Assembly (NCBI RefSeq): GCF_900411375.1
Contig: NZ_LS422998.1
Span: 1 to 64,000, forward strand
Length of the DNA stretch: 64,000 nucleotides
Origin: Lentilactobacillus raoultii
GTDB lineage: Bacteria > Bacillota > Bacilli > Lactobacillales > Lactobacillaceae
Direction: 5' to 3'
Below, piece by piece: positions 33,393 through 42,631 of the stretch (position 1 is the stretch's first letter; each line of letters begins with the position of its first letter). Made by a program: the position numbers and the translations under genes. The notes beneath the pieces were generated by a model. It did no database searches, was not told the origin of the DNA, and saw only the letters and a program-made list of their open reading frames with translations.

Positions 33393-35315
33393 TTACTTGT
33401 ATACTTTGGCCAATTTGGCAAAATCAATGGTGCCTAAGCCGCTTGCCTGATTATAAACGGTTCCTGGTTGGCCCGTATAATACATGTTAGAATTATTGGT
33501 TGTGTCGTTGAGAGGATGGAAAGGTGAATCCGGTTGTTGCGCTAACTGATAAATTTGAGCGTTCCAAAAGCCCATTCTTGGTCTTCCAGATTGACTGTTG
33601 ATTAAAGCTGTCATCCCGGCAAATTGCGGACCGACAATACTGGTACCGCCACCACCAGTCCAAGGGGAATACTTTTTCTCTTTTTGATAAATTAGATAGC
33701 CCTTTAATCCACCGGCATCAGCAGCAACATCCGGGTAATTTCGACCGGAATCTTTTCCATGAATCAAAGGTGGATTAAAAATGGGTTGGGCAAGATTCGA
33801 GAAATATTGTCTGGCGTTGAACGTATTAACACCTGGAACGCCGAGTTGGTAAGTGGGTGTCGCAGTCAGATGGCTAAAGCCGCCGCCACTTCCGTCCAGT
33901 CCATGAGTGATTGCGAGGATCATCTTCATATTGTGAGCGTGTTTTTGAAGATATTCCCACGCATAATCTGGGCCCCACGAACGTTCTTTCTTGATAGAAG
34001 CTTTAAAGTTTAATCCCTTTTGGTGAATAGTTCTTGTGGCTGGCGGAATTGTCCCGCCGCATGAAGTAATCCACGGATTAGCACTTAGCGGATCTGAATC
34101 ACTGATTGTCCGATCAAGTAGCGCGTGATTACCGGAAATCCCCCGTAAAGAATTAATCAGGGCACCCGTATCACCGGCTGCAGTAAAACAGGAAATTCCT
34201 TGTAATGCGCCCTGTGCTAAAACTAAATTTAGCGCTTGTCGGTAGTCTGGAGATTGAACTTTACGGTTAACCAACATTTTGGATATCGAACTGGGTCCAA
34301 TTCCCCAACTGTTTGAAAGTGAGCTGACCTGGTTTTCATTAAAGGCATTCGAATAGGCGTTGATCGTATCCATGGGCGTTGCTAATGGATTTTGCTCCCA
34401 ATAGACTTTGACGTTTGCTTTTGGAGCCAGTGCGCCGGCGTATTCTACATCCATAGTTGTTTCCGCCTCATCCCGGCTGATGTAGCCCTTTTTAAAGGTA
34501 CTGCCTGGGACTGATTCAACTTTAAGCCGATCATGGTTGGTTCCGGCACCTTGGTGCTGCCAAAATTTAAAAGCGTTCGATTTAACCAAAGTTCCAAAGG
34601 CGATGATGCCAATCGTTTGGCCTTTACCAGTTAAGCCTTCTTTGTAGAGTGGCTCTGTGTGGTATAAATCAGCAAATTGCTTTGGCGTATTGATCTGTTT
34701 TGGCATGTTAAGGTGATGTGTCATCATTTGAACATCGGCATCTGGAAACACATACTTGCGATTATGGGCACCCATCCCGAGAACGGTCCAAACAGTTTTA
34801 GCCAGGTCTTTTGGAATGGTTGGTTTGGCTTTACTGAATTGCAACGGATTAGCGTGATAAGTGGCTTTACTAACATTTGTCTTGAAAGTTTTGTCAATAT
34901 ACCTCACTTTTCCAGAAACTCGTAATAGTAGTCCGTTATCGTAGACAAAAGTCTTCAAATGATGCCTTTTAAGGTAAACTTGCCACTGGTGAGTCACACG
35001 GGTTGATTGCCCATAGGCAGCTCGAATTCCAGATGGCGTTAAATAATCTTTAAATTGAGCATTGCCTGGCGTATTAACAGCCATGGCGCGTTTGAAAAGG
35101 CCCTGCTCATTTTTAGGCTTTAACACAATATCAAAGGTCATGTGCGTGTTTAGTTTGACACGACTTGGCCTAAGCAATGGCGCCGTTGTGATCTGATTGT
35201 AAGCCTTATTAATTGGATTGATCGGCTTTGCGGCAACTGCCTGATGATGGCTACCGCCTATTGCAACTAATACCCCGGTCATTGATAAAACAATGTACTT
35301 ACCCCAACACTTCAT
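33393..35315 (-). CDS. Secreted S53 (sedolisin/kumamolisin) pro-peptidase
   Basis: The 640-residue protein has a signal peptide (cleavage near residue 29), an activation propeptide (about 40-190, Pro-kumamolisin type) and an S53 catalytic domain. The catalytic Glu and Asp are in 'DEAETTMDVEYAG' (Glu285, Asp289), the oxyanion Asp in 'AAGDTGA' (Asp382) and the nucleophile in 'GGGGTSIVGP' (Ser559). A C-terminal calcium site is suggested by 'YPDVAADAGG' and 'GLGTIDF'. S53 enzymes are acid-active serine-carboxyl endopeptidases, which suits an acidifying bacterium. AAGGAAG precedes the ATG. It acts outside the cell, with no wall anchor visible. Confidence 0.92.
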   Translation of the reverse strand: MKCWGKYIVLSMTGVLVAIGGSHHQAVAAKPINPINKAYNQITTAPLLRPSRVKLNTHMTFDIVLKPKNEQGLFKRAMAVNTPGNAQFKDYLTPSGIRAAYGQSTRVTHQWQVYLKRHHLKTFVYDNGLLLRVSGKVRYIDKTFKTNVSKATYHANPLQFSKAKPTIPKDLAKTVWTVLGMGAHNRKYVFPDADVQMMTHHLNMPKQINTPKQFADLYHTEPLYKEGLTGKGQTIGIIAFGTLVKSNAFKFWQHQGAGTNHDRLKVESVPGSTFKKGYISRDEAETTMDVEYAGALAPKANVKVYWEQNPLATPMDTINAYSNAFNENQVSSLSNSWGIGPSSISKMLVNRKVQSPDYRQALNLVLAQGALQGISCFTAAGDTGALINSLRGISGNHALLDRTISDSDPLSANPWITSCGGTIPPATRTIHQKGLNFKASIKKERSWGPDYAWEYLQKHAHNMKMILAITHGLDGSGGGFSHLTATPTYQLGVPGVNTFNARQYFSNLAQPIFNPPLIHGKDSGRNYPDVAADAGGLKGYLIYQKEKKYSPWTGGGGTSIVGPQFAGMTALINSQSGRPRMGFWNAQIYQLAQQPDSPFHPLNDTTNNSNMYYTGQPGTVYNQASGLGTIDFAKLAKVYK

Positions 35316-35528
35316 TTAACTCGCTTCCTTTGAAATCTGACATGTAATGTGTTTCTAAAAAACAGTTTAAGAATAAAATAAACATTAAAGTCACGATTGC
35401 CTGCCTGTTTTAATGTATTATTTCACTATTACACTATAACTCGTTTTTCTATGATTGTCAGCTGGAAATGAATAAAATTATCATTTTATTTTAGAAGACA
35501 GAGAAAACTATAGATTTGGAGGAGAAGA

Positions 35529-36089
35529 ATGATGTTCTTTAAACACCGCACAAAGTGGGGACTAATAGTCGGTACATTAGGTCTTTTAATAATCGCCGGC
35601 TTCGTTTTTGCTGGAAAGATTGTCAATCATGGATCTCAGTCGACCCAGATTAAAACGCACCAACTCAGGAAAAATCACATCCACAAGTATCAACCACTGA
35701 CGCTCAAAGCTTTTAAAAGTCATCGAGACCTGGCATTCTGCAGCGTGATTTATTTTGCAATTAAGCACGTTAAAATACAGCGCTGGCAAGAGGTTTCCGA
35801 CTTCAATCTTGGTTGGCAAATTGAAATCCACCGAACCAGCCAAGGGGCTCACTATTTAGTGTGGCCAGATAAACGTATTACAGCTAAAGAGAAACAACTC
35901 GAGCCAAATTGGTTTGAGTTAAAAGAAAATGGCCGGGTGATCTATCACAGCTTTGTGGTCCATTCGTTTCGGAAAAATTTGACGCAGACAGCGACAGTCA
36001 GGAAAGTGATCAATCAGATTAATTCAGATCGAGCGGCCGGTCGGGTTCGGGGAATGCAGAAGAATTTAGTAATTCGGAATGATAATTGA
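35529..36089 (+). CDS. Membrane-anchored or secreted protein, unknown
   Basis: The 186-residue protein has one N-terminal membrane helix ('WGLIVGTLGLLIIAGFVFAG', about 10-29) and a basic extracellular domain with a beta-strand-rich region ending in a charged helix. I do not recognise a domain. GGAGGAG precedes two adjacent ATG codons. It is divergent from the S53 peptidase gene, and could be co-regulated with it. Confidence 0.65.
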   Translation: MMFFKHRTKWGLIVGTLGLLIIAGFVFAGKIVNHGSQSTQIKTHQLRKNHIHKYQPLTLKAFKSHRDLAFCSVIYFAIKHVKIQRWQEVSDFNLGWQIEIHRTSQGAHYLVWPDKRITAKEKQLEPNWFELKENGRVIYHSFVVHSFRKNLTQTATVRKVINQINSDRAAGRVRGMQKNLVIRNDN

Positions 36090-36154
36090 ATGTTGGCTGG
36101 CTGAAAGTTGGTCAGAAATCAAGGCTTTTAAAATGTAATTGTATTTTGAAAAGA

Positions 36155-36216
36155 GATTACATTTCTAATTTATGTAATCACATTTTTTATTTAATTACTT
36201 TTTTGATAAAAGTAAT
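36155..36216. promoter_or_regulatory. Two inverted repeats in the abiE promoter
   Basis: GATTACAT-9-ATGTAATC (36155-36179) and ATTACTTTT-5-AAAAGTAAT (36194-36216) lie 65-125 bases before abiEi and share the GTAAT half-site. In characterised systems AbiEi binds two inverted repeats in its own promoter and represses it, so these are the likely operators. Confidence 0.65.
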
Positions 36217-36280
36217 CTTTTTTATAAATTAATTGCATTTTTTGAAAAAATCTTCATACTTAATCTATGAGGTGAAGAAA

Positions 36281-36910
36281 ATGTCAACAATTAATTGCTT
36301 TTTTAATACTTATCAGAGACGCTTAGAAGATCTTGAGAAGAAACTAAATCGAGATCAATTGTTAGTTGCTGATGAACTAACGTCTGCGGAGAGAGAGTTA
36401 GCAATGGAAATGGTTCACATGGGATTATTAGAAAATATTGCTCAGCGTGTTTTCGTTACAAAGCAATTTCCAATTAATGATTTTCTTTTGCGCCAATTAG
36501 TTTTAGGACAAGGAGTTTATACGGGAAATACAGCATTATATTTGTGGCATTTAAGTGATGCGTTTCCTTACACTATTCAATTAGCAGTTCGTATGGGATA
36601 TCAAGTTCCTAAGCAACGATATTTGGAATGGACTGAAAATGTTCAGTTCAAGCAGGTTCGCCAACCACGCTTAGAAGAGGACGTAAAAAAAATTGATGTG
36701 GCAAAAACGACCCGAAAAATATTAGTTTATTCACCTGAACGTGTATTAGTAGAATTGATTAAATCTACAGAAACTGATAAAGAGTTATTAAAAGCTGGAA
36801 TTCAACGTTATTTAAGATCTCCTCAGCGTAATTTAAATCAGTTACTAATGGTTTCTAAACGGTTAAAGGCTGAAAAGAAAGTTCAGTTTATTATGGAGAC
36901 GTTACTGTGA
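36281..36910 (+). CDS. abiEi: AbiEi-family antitoxin/autorepressor
   Basis: The 209-residue protein matches type IV antitoxins of the AbiEi family: an N-terminal winged-helix DNA-binding part, then 'GQGVYTGNTALYLWHLSDAF' (about 78-97) and the C-terminal 'VYSPERVLVELIKS' region. AbiEi counters the AbiEii nucleotidyltransferase and represses the operon. Start is the ATG seven bases after GAGGTG rather than the upstream TTG-type frame. Its stop overlaps the abiEii start (GTGA). The region is markedly AT-rich, which suggests transfer. Confidence 0.87.
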   Translation: MSTINCFFNTYQRRLEDLEKKLNRDQLLVADELTSAERELAMEMVHMGLLENIAQRVFVTKQFPINDFLLRQLVLGQGVYTGNTALYLWHLSDAFPYTIQLAVRMGYQVPKQRYLEWTENVQFKQVRQPRLEEDVKKIDVAKTTRKILVYSPERVLVELIKSTETDKELLKAGIQRYLRSPQRNLNQLLMVSKRLKAEKKVQFIMETLL

Positions 36911-37752
36911 ATGATGATAAGCAAGTTAATCGCCTAAGGGATCGTTTGAAGACTATTCGAGCACAGACAGGAATTGACATGACTATCTTACTTAGAAAGT
37001 ATTTTATCGACGGCTTTTTAAGCTTATTATCAACATCAGATTACCAAACAAGGTTTATTTGGAAGGGTGGTTTTGTGCTATCAGCAATTACTGGTGTGCG
37101 TGAACGAACGACGGTCGATCTTGATACGATGATCCAAGGAATAAGTGTCGAGACCGCTAATCTTGAGCAATTGGTGAATAAGATAATCACTTCTCGCAAC
37201 TATTATGGCGTAAGATATTATTTACTTGATATTCAGAATATTCAAGAAACAAAAGAGTATTCTGGAAAACGGATAAGGCTGCAAGCTCGTTTAGGACAAA
37301 TTAAGGATAGTTTTCATCTTGATGTGGCTACAGGTGAGAAATTAATTCCAGACGAGATTCAATATTCATATACACCGTTATTGGGGACTGAAAAGATCAA
37401 TTTGCTGATTTACCGGCCTGAACGAATATTAGTAGAAAAGTTACAAACAGTTATAACAAGAGGCGCTTTTAACACTAGAATGAAAGATTTTTATGATATT
37501 TACATTTTGACCAAAATGGAAGAAATCAATTTATCAATTTTAAAAGTGGCTTGGTCAAATTTATTATCAGAGCGACAATTTCAATCCGACTTTGAGCAAT
37601 GGTCAGAAATCTTGTCAGCAATTAAGGATAACAAATCAATGGAAACATTTTGGTTGCATTATCGACGAGAGCATAAATTTGCTACAGGAATTGACTTTTC
37701 TGAAACGATTATCATGGTAGAACAGTGGCTGACTGAATTAAGCTATCTCTAG
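36907..37752 (+). CDS. abiEii: AbiEii-family nucleotidyltransferase toxin
   Basis: The 281-residue protein has the AbiEii/AbiGii nucleotidyltransferase fold: 'FIWKGGFVLSAITG' (GG motif, about 49-62) and 'RTTVDLDTMI' (catalytic D-x-D, about 67-76), followed by 'NLLIYRPERILVEKLQ' and 'TRMKDFYDIYIL' typical of the family. Such toxins halt growth by modifying tRNAs or using GTP and abort phage infection. GTG start overlaps the antitoxin stop by 4 bases, so production is coupled. All expected catalytic residues are present. Confidence 0.9.
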   Translation: MNDDKQVNRLRDRLKTIRAQTGIDMTILLRKYFIDGFLSLLSTSDYQTRFIWKGGFVLSAITGVRERTTVDLDTMIQGISVETANLEQLVNKIITSRNYYGVRYYLLDIQNIQETKEYSGKRIRLQARLGQIKDSFHLDVATGEKLIPDEIQYSYTPLLGTEKINLLIYRPERILVEKLQTVITRGAFNTRMKDFYDIYILTKMEEINLSILKVAWSNLLSERQFQSDFEQWSEILSAIKDNKSMETFWLHYRREHKFATGIDFSETIIMVEQWLTELSYL

Positions 37753-37845
37753 TATTTGAAATCCTATTTTCAGTTATTAATAAAGTTAGATAACGTATAA
37801 TTAGGTTGTGACAAATATTTTCACTTGAAAGGACAGGTTTTCAAA

Positions 37846-38703
37846 ATGAAAAAAGTGCTTCACGTTTCCCATGAACGGCCAGGATTATGGCAGGATACCA
37901 ACGTTACGTATGCGCAAGTGCCAGGTTGGCTGGGACATTCGACATTAGAGTTGCATCTGACGGTTTTGCGACAATTCGAAGGCCAGCCTAAGCCGTTACC
38001 GGTTATTTTCTGGTTTGGTGGCGGCGGTTGGATGACCGTTGATCACAACGTTCATTTGCCAAACTTAGTTGATTTTGTTCGAGCGGGCTTTGTGGTGGTA
38101 AGTGTTGAATACCGCAACAGTAATCAAGCCGTTTGGCCAGCCCAATTAGAAGACGCTAAAGCTGCGATTCGTTATGTTAGAGCGCACGCTGACAACTATC
38201 AAATCGATCCAGCAAAAGTGGTTGTGATGGGGGAGTCAGCCGGCGGCCACTTGGCCAGTATGGTAGCTGTTACAAATGGTCAATCTCAATTTGACGTAGG
38301 TGATTATTTGACTCAATCAAGTCAGGTCCAAATCGCCGTTCCTTGGTATGGTGTGGTTAATCCACTTTCTGCCAAACAAAACAGTACCACGTCGGATTTT
38401 GACTTTGTTTATCGAAATCTTTTGGGTGGTGAGCCGGAAACTCATCCGGAATTGGTGGCTCAAGCCGATCCGCACACTTTCATTAGCGGCCAAACCGTCC
38501 CGTTTTTAATTCTGCATGGAACTGATGATGAAGTAGTGCCAGTAGATGACAGTCGGACACTATACGATGATCTGGTTAGTCATGGGGTTGATGCTGACCT
38601 CTATGAGTTGCAGGGCGCTCATCACATGGATGAAGCATTTATGCAGCCGGAGATTGCGCAACTGATTATTCGATTTCTCAAGGCGCATTTAATTGAAAAC
38701 TGA
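37846..38703 (+). CDS. Alpha/beta-hydrolase esterase (BD-FAE-like)
   Basis: The 285-residue cytosolic esterase has the nucleophile elbow 'VMGESAGGHLASM' (Ser about 132), the acid in 'HGTDDEVVP' (about 226) and the His in 'GAHHMDEAF' (about 258). The oxyanion loop reads 'WFGGGGW' where most relatives have HGGGW. It resembles carboxylesterases of the hormone-sensitive-lipase/feruloyl-esterase type that deacylate small esters. Start at the ATG downstream of GAAAGGA. Monocistronic with a strong terminator. Confidence 0.88.
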   Translation: MKKVLHVSHERPGLWQDTNVTYAQVPGWLGHSTLELHLTVLRQFEGQPKPLPVIFWFGGGGWMTVDHNVHLPNLVDFVRAGFVVVSVEYRNSNQAVWPAQLEDAKAAIRYVRAHADNYQIDPAKVVVMGESAGGHLASMVAVTNGQSQFDVGDYLTQSSQVQIAVPWYGVVNPLSAKQNSTTSDFDFVYRNLLGGEPETHPELVAQADPHTFISGQTVPFLILHGTDDEVVPVDDSRTLYDDLVSHGVDADLYELQGAHHMDEAFMQPEIAQLIIRFLKAHLIEN

Positions 38704-38730
38704 TTTTCAATCAATAACTTAAGATGTGAA

Positions 38731-38784
38731 AAAACAAAGCCGCCCAGGAATGCCATTGAAGTTGCATTCACCTGGGCGGTTTGA
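38731..38784. terminator. Bidirectional terminator
   Basis: AAAGCCGCCCAGG pairs with CCTGGGCGGTTT around a ~20-base loop. Confidence 0.75.
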
Positions 38785-38816
38785 TAGTTACGTTAAGATG
38801 CTTAAATTAGGAGGGC

Positions 38817-40331
38817 TTAAACAATGTTGTTGTGGCCCCAAAGTTGGTTGTACTTAAAGCCGGTTAAATCTTCAACGACTTTCTTGGTTTCTGGCGTGAC
38901 ATCACTCATCTTACCACCAGCCTTAAGGCGATCAATTTCGGCCCGCAAAATACTGTGATGCTTGCGATCCAATCGGAAGAGGTAAGAAGTGAGGTGAGCC
39001 GCTAATAGCATCACACCTGAGCCCAGCAGCATCCAAATGATTAAGCCATTTAAGGCGCCGGCACTTTGGGTTTTGGCAGTTTCACTAAAGCCAAATGCTG
39101 ATAAAACAATCCCGGTTAAGAAGGGTGCTAAGGCGGAAGTCGTCTTTCGGGCAAAGGTCATGATGCCGGCAAAGACACCTTCACGACGCTCTTTAGTGAC
39201 CATTTCATCGACATCAGGAATGAAGGTGTAAACAGTCCATGGCACATAACCGGTACCGGAGTTTGAAATGCCCCAAGTTACCTGGAGTGCGTAAAGTGCC
39301 ATGATGCCCCAACTGGTACCGGCAGCTTGACCGTAGTACAAACCAGCGTAGCAGGCAACCGTAAAGAACATGGTGATGTACATAATTCGAAGCAGTTTAG
39401 AAGGCCCGAGTTTACTCATGATTCGTGGCCACAACAGGTTGCATGGGATTCCAATGATTGAGCCAAACGTTAGGATGTTTGAAGCTTCTGTCGGGTTTCC
39501 CTGCATTGCGTAAACAACGTAGAAGACGTAAGTAGCACCCACAATATCTCTGGCAGTAAAGGAGCAGAGGTAGATAATTAAATGTAATGCGTAGGATTTG
39601 ATTCGGAAAACCGATCCCATATCTTTAAGCATGTTCCAAAGGGAAGCTAATGGATTTTCACCTTTGTTGGAACTTTCTTCAATAATGGCTTTCTTCTCTT
39701 CAGGTGTCCCGTCAGTTTCACGTTCAAAGGTTGAGAAGTAGGTTAACCCAATGGCTAAAACAAAGACAATGGCTAAAACAATTCCGACAGTTAGGAAGGC
39801 TTCGGGGTTATTTTTACCCATAATAGCAAAGACTCGACCTGGTAACCATGACGCCAGGAAGGTTGCCAGAGCTGACCAAAGCATTCGCGAACTGGAAAGC
39901 TTGGATTTCATGTCGTAATCATCAGTCATTTCGGCTGCCAGGGTTTCGTATGGAATCATGACCAAGGCTGTAAAGGCTTCCATTAATAGGTAAGTAAAGA
40001 GATAATACCAGAATCCCATGTGGGCAACCCAAATAATAACGTAGATAAACATTAATGGAATTGAAATTAACAGGAAGAATCGCCGACGGCCAAACTTGCG
40101 ACCTAATTTAGTTGCGCCAAAGTGGTCGGTCAAATAACCGGTCAATGGACTGATAAATGAGTCGGCAACCCGGGCGATGGCTAAAATGGTGCCACCAAGG
40201 ACTGGTGATAGACCACCAAATGATGTGTAGAAGAACAGCATCCAAGTGGAAGCAACCGTTAACGCCCCGTTTCCAAACAAGTCGGCGGCACCGTATCCAA
40301 CGATGTTTCGCCAAGTAACTTTTCGTTTCAA
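38817..40331 (-). CDS. GPH-family glycoside:cation symporter
   Basis: The 504-residue carrier has twelve membrane helices and the glycoside-pentoside-hexuronide pattern: 'IVGYGAADLFGNGALTVAS' at helix 1, 'DHFGATKLGRKFGRRRFFLL' in loop 2-3 and a hydrophilic central loop with 'EETD'-type charges. It imports sugars or glycosides with Na+ or H+; the sugar is unknown. I start it at the TTG (40331) nine bases after a perfect AGGAGG, 24 codons shorter than the longest frame. Two cre-like sites lie 70-105 bases upstream, which points to glucose repression. Confidence 0.88.
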   Translation of the reverse strand: MKRKVTWRNIVGYGAADLFGNGALTVASTWMLFFYTSFGGLSPVLGGTILAIARVADSFISPLTGYLTDHFGATKLGRKFGRRRFFLLISIPLMFIYVIIWVAHMGFWYYLFTYLLMEAFTALVMIPYETLAAEMTDDYDMKSKLSSSRMLWSALATFLASWLPGRVFAIMGKNNPEAFLTVGIVLAIVFVLAIGLTYFSTFERETDGTPEEKKAIIEESSNKGENPLASLWNMLKDMGSVFRIKSYALHLIIYLCSFTARDIVGATYVFYVVYAMQGNPTEASNILTFGSIIGIPCNLLWPRIMSKLGPSKLLRIMYITMFFTVACYAGLYYGQAAGTSWGIMALYALQVTWGISNSGTGYVPWTVYTFIPDVDEMVTKERREGVFAGIMTFARKTTSALAPFLTGIVLSAFGFSETAKTQSAGALNGLIIWMLLGSGVMLLAAHLTSYLFRLDRKHHSILRAEIDRLKAGGKMSDVTPETKKVVEDLTGFKYNQLWGHNNIV

Positions 40332-40403
40332 AATAGATTTCCTCCTTAGGAACACAAAAGTTGTGTTGATTTCATGACTAATACTTGATGTAAAGTAGAA
40401 CAA

Positions 40404-40437
40404 CGTAACCGCTTACAAGAATATTTAACCGCTTACA
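40404..40437 (-). promoter_or_regulatory. Two cre-like (CcpA or LacI-type) sites in tandem
   Basis: TGTAAGCGGTTACG (40417-40404) and TGTAAGCGGTTAAA (40437-40424), read on the minus strand, repeat 20 bases apart, about two helical turns. Both fit the CcpA/LacI operator pattern ahead of the sugar symporter. Confidence 0.6.
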
Positions 40438-40824
40438 GGTAAAGCTGTCAATATTTTTTCTTAATTTTAGTAAATAAACGAAGAATCTATTTAGATATGG
40501 TACGGTAATGTGCCATATGTACAGGTGGAAAGGTATAGAATTAATGGTTTCTTTTCAATTGGTTTTGTGATTCGTAATTAAGAAATTGTAATCGTGCATC
40601 CAACCAAAGTGCTTTCCTTGTTTTTAGTAAAATTAAATATCTTAATGGCATTTGGCTGAAGTATCGCAAACAAGTGTGATCGAACAACGAATGGATGACT
40701 AAATGGAAAATGCTGCGTCGTCATGGCCAGTTACTGGTAAAAGATAATCGGTCACTTTAAGTAGGGACTGATTCTTATACGTAAATGAAACTGATTTTTT
40801 TCCTTGTATCTAATTAATATCCAT
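40438..40824. other. Intergenic region without recognisable gene
   Basis: About 390 bases between the symporter operators and the coiled-coil gene. Short open stretches exist, but none has a start, ribosome-binding site or recognisable sequence. Confidence 0.4.
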
Positions 40825-40839
40825 ATATAATGATTATAT
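40825..40839. promoter_or_regulatory. PerR/Fur-box-like palindrome
   Basis: ATATAATGATTATAT matches 12 of the 14 fixed positions of the TTATAATNATTATAA PerR box; a partial second box (TTATAATGATT) follows two bases later. It is 108 bases before the coiled-coil gene. AT-richness makes chance a real possibility. Confidence 0.35.
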
Positions 40840-40947
40840 AGTTATAATGATTGGCATTTTTTACTGATACACGATCAATGGTTGAAGTTAATAAGCGTTG
40901 CTGATAGCATGACTATAAAGCATTTAAAATAAAGAGAGGTGGATGAT

Positions 40948-42432
40948 GTGCGATATGATCCAGAACGAATGACGGATAAGCAGAAAAAAATTCAAAGATT
41001 GGCAGATCAACATCGTCATAGAGTTTTAGAAGAATTTAAAAAGAAACAGGAACTTTTAGCAAAACAAACGTCAGAGACTAAAGATTCAGTTAAAAAAGAG
41101 TCGAAGATTAAATCTCGTCAAAATAAGTTGGGCAGTCGACTTAAAAAAGCTCGGCATCACAATAAGCAATTAAAGGCCAAGCTTCAAAAGATGCAAACTG
41201 ATCGTCACACGCAACAGCAAAAGCTTCATCAATTAAAGAAAAAGGAGGCAGATTTAAATGATCAAAACACGGCTTTACAGGAACAGTTAAAGGTTGTTAA
41301 GGCAAATTTGAATGATATGAAGGGCAGTAAGCAGTATATCAAGCAATTGTTCGATGCCCGGAATGAATTGGAACGGGCTTATCAAATTCAGCGACGCTAC
41401 AATCAATCCCTTTCAGCGACTAATCGACACTTAAATCATCAGTTGCAAAATCTGATTCATAGTACCGAAAATCAACGGTTAGAGGCATTAAAATCAAAAA
41501 ATCAGGCGTTGAGTAATCAAATCAATCAGTTAAAACAGAATCAGCAGCAGTTAAAGAAGTCACTGACCGAAACTAAAAATCAGTTGGCGGGCCAGTTGGT
41601 GATTGATCGGGCAACGCCTCGACAATTAATTGATGAATTATTTGACCGGTTGGATGTTCAGAATGTTAAAACCTATTTACCAATTTTGGGGCTGTACCAC
41701 CGGGTTGAATATTTACTGAAGATTGCAACAGAAGATAAGGAACTACATAGAGCTGACCGACTTAGATTACATGATAATCAGCAGCTTTACGGTTACCTCA
41801 AAACAATTGAAGATCAGGAAGCCTTTGTGTCATTGGATGGGTCAGTTTTCCCCAATCCCCAAGTTAAGGATGAAAAATTTCCGCTGGTTGAAAATGATGT
41901 GTACCGAGGAAATTATATTGCGGCAACAGACCAATTTATCATTAATAAACGCTATGCTGCCTTATCAGCCAGCCAGATAGCGGCTGGTGATCTACCAACT
42001 TATCAGCACCATAAGACTAGGGAGCTTTCCAAGGACGCCTTTTTAGCTCGGTTTGTGGAGGAATATCCCGATGCCAAAAGAATTTTAGCCGGTAAAAATG
42101 TTAAGGTAGTTACCTGGTTCAAACAAATCAGCTATAAACGACTTTTTCAACCTTTTGATGTCAATTTAGAGGTTTTAGATCCAAGTGAACGGAGCGGGGA
42201 TTACATTTATCAAAAAATTGAAAATCTCGATACTGATCTGGCCTTTATTTTAATTGAAGGTTCCCACCACGTAAACAGTCGGATTTATAAGGATCGACCG
42301 GCAGCTCATCCGGAAAAAATTCGCGTATTAAACAACGCGTCACCTAAGGAATTACTTCAAATGGCTTATGACCATTTTAAGTCGGAAGCAACGCGTCAGC
42401 GATATTTAGATTCCCAAAGTCAGCCGGAATAG
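40948..42432 (+). CDS. Long coiled-coil protein with C-terminal DUF2325-like domain
   Basis: The ~494-residue protein has a highly charged coiled coil over about residues 5-215 (K/Q/E/L-rich heptads), then a globular C-terminal half. The last ~110 residues ('KVVTWFKQISYKRLFQPFDV', 'TDLAFILIEGSHHVNSRIYK') resemble DUF2325-type Rossmann-like domains. No signal peptide or membrane helix, so it is cytosolic. Start taken as GTG at 40948, eight bases after GAGAGG; another GTG at 40939 overlaps that site. Function unknown; a scaffold or nucleic-acid-associated role is possible. Confidence 0.7.
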   Translation: MRYDPERMTDKQKKIQRLADQHRHRVLEEFKKKQELLAKQTSETKDSVKKESKIKSRQNKLGSRLKKARHHNKQLKAKLQKMQTDRHTQQQKLHQLKKKEADLNDQNTALQEQLKVVKANLNDMKGSKQYIKQLFDARNELERAYQIQRRYNQSLSATNRHLNHQLQNLIHSTENQRLEALKSKNQALSNQINQLKQNQQQLKKSLTETKNQLAGQLVIDRATPRQLIDELFDRLDVQNVKTYLPILGLYHRVEYLLKIATEDKELHRADRLRLHDNQQLYGYLKTIEDQEAFVSLDGSVFPNPQVKDEKFPLVENDVYRGNYIAATDQFIINKRYAALSASQIAAGDLPTYQHHKTRELSKDAFLARFVEEYPDAKRILAGKNVKVVTWFKQISYKRLFQPFDVNLEVLDPSERSGDYIYQKIENLDTDLAFILIEGSHHVNSRIYKDRPAAHPEKIRVLNNASPKELLQMAYDHFKSEATRQRYLDSQSQPE

Positions 42433-42446
42433 AAAAAATGAATTAA

Positions 42447-42495
42447 AAAAAGAGGCTATCTAAGTGAAAATGCTTAGATAGTCCCTTTAATTTTC
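42447..42495 (+). terminator. Terminator of the coiled-coil gene
   Basis: AGGCTATCTAAG pairs with CTTAGATAGTCCCT, A-rich before and TTTAATTTT after. Confidence 0.75.
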
Positions 42496-42508
42496 GAACG
42501 TTTCAAAA

Positions 42509-42631
42509 TCATTGACCCTTTAATACTGAATTCCAGAACAATCGATTCCTAACAGCTGTTTTTGAACTGTCTGGGTGACGGGTACCCTTTTTTCTAAAGA
42601 TCCGATTCAACAAACTCTTAAAGTTTTTCAT
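42509..42631 (-). CDS. Small basic peptide, 40 residues
   Basis: The frame reads MKNFKSLLNRIFRKKGTRHP and continues for 20 more residues, ending VLKGQ. It is strongly cationic, with an amphipathic N-terminal helix. A perfect AAGGAGG lies nine bases before the ATG, the main evidence that it is translated. No membrane helix or double-glycine leader. I know no family for it; an RNA-binding or membrane-surface peptide is possible. Confidence 0.5.
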   Translation of the reverse strand: MKNFKSLLNRIFRKKGTRHPDSSKTAVRNRLFWNSVLKGQ

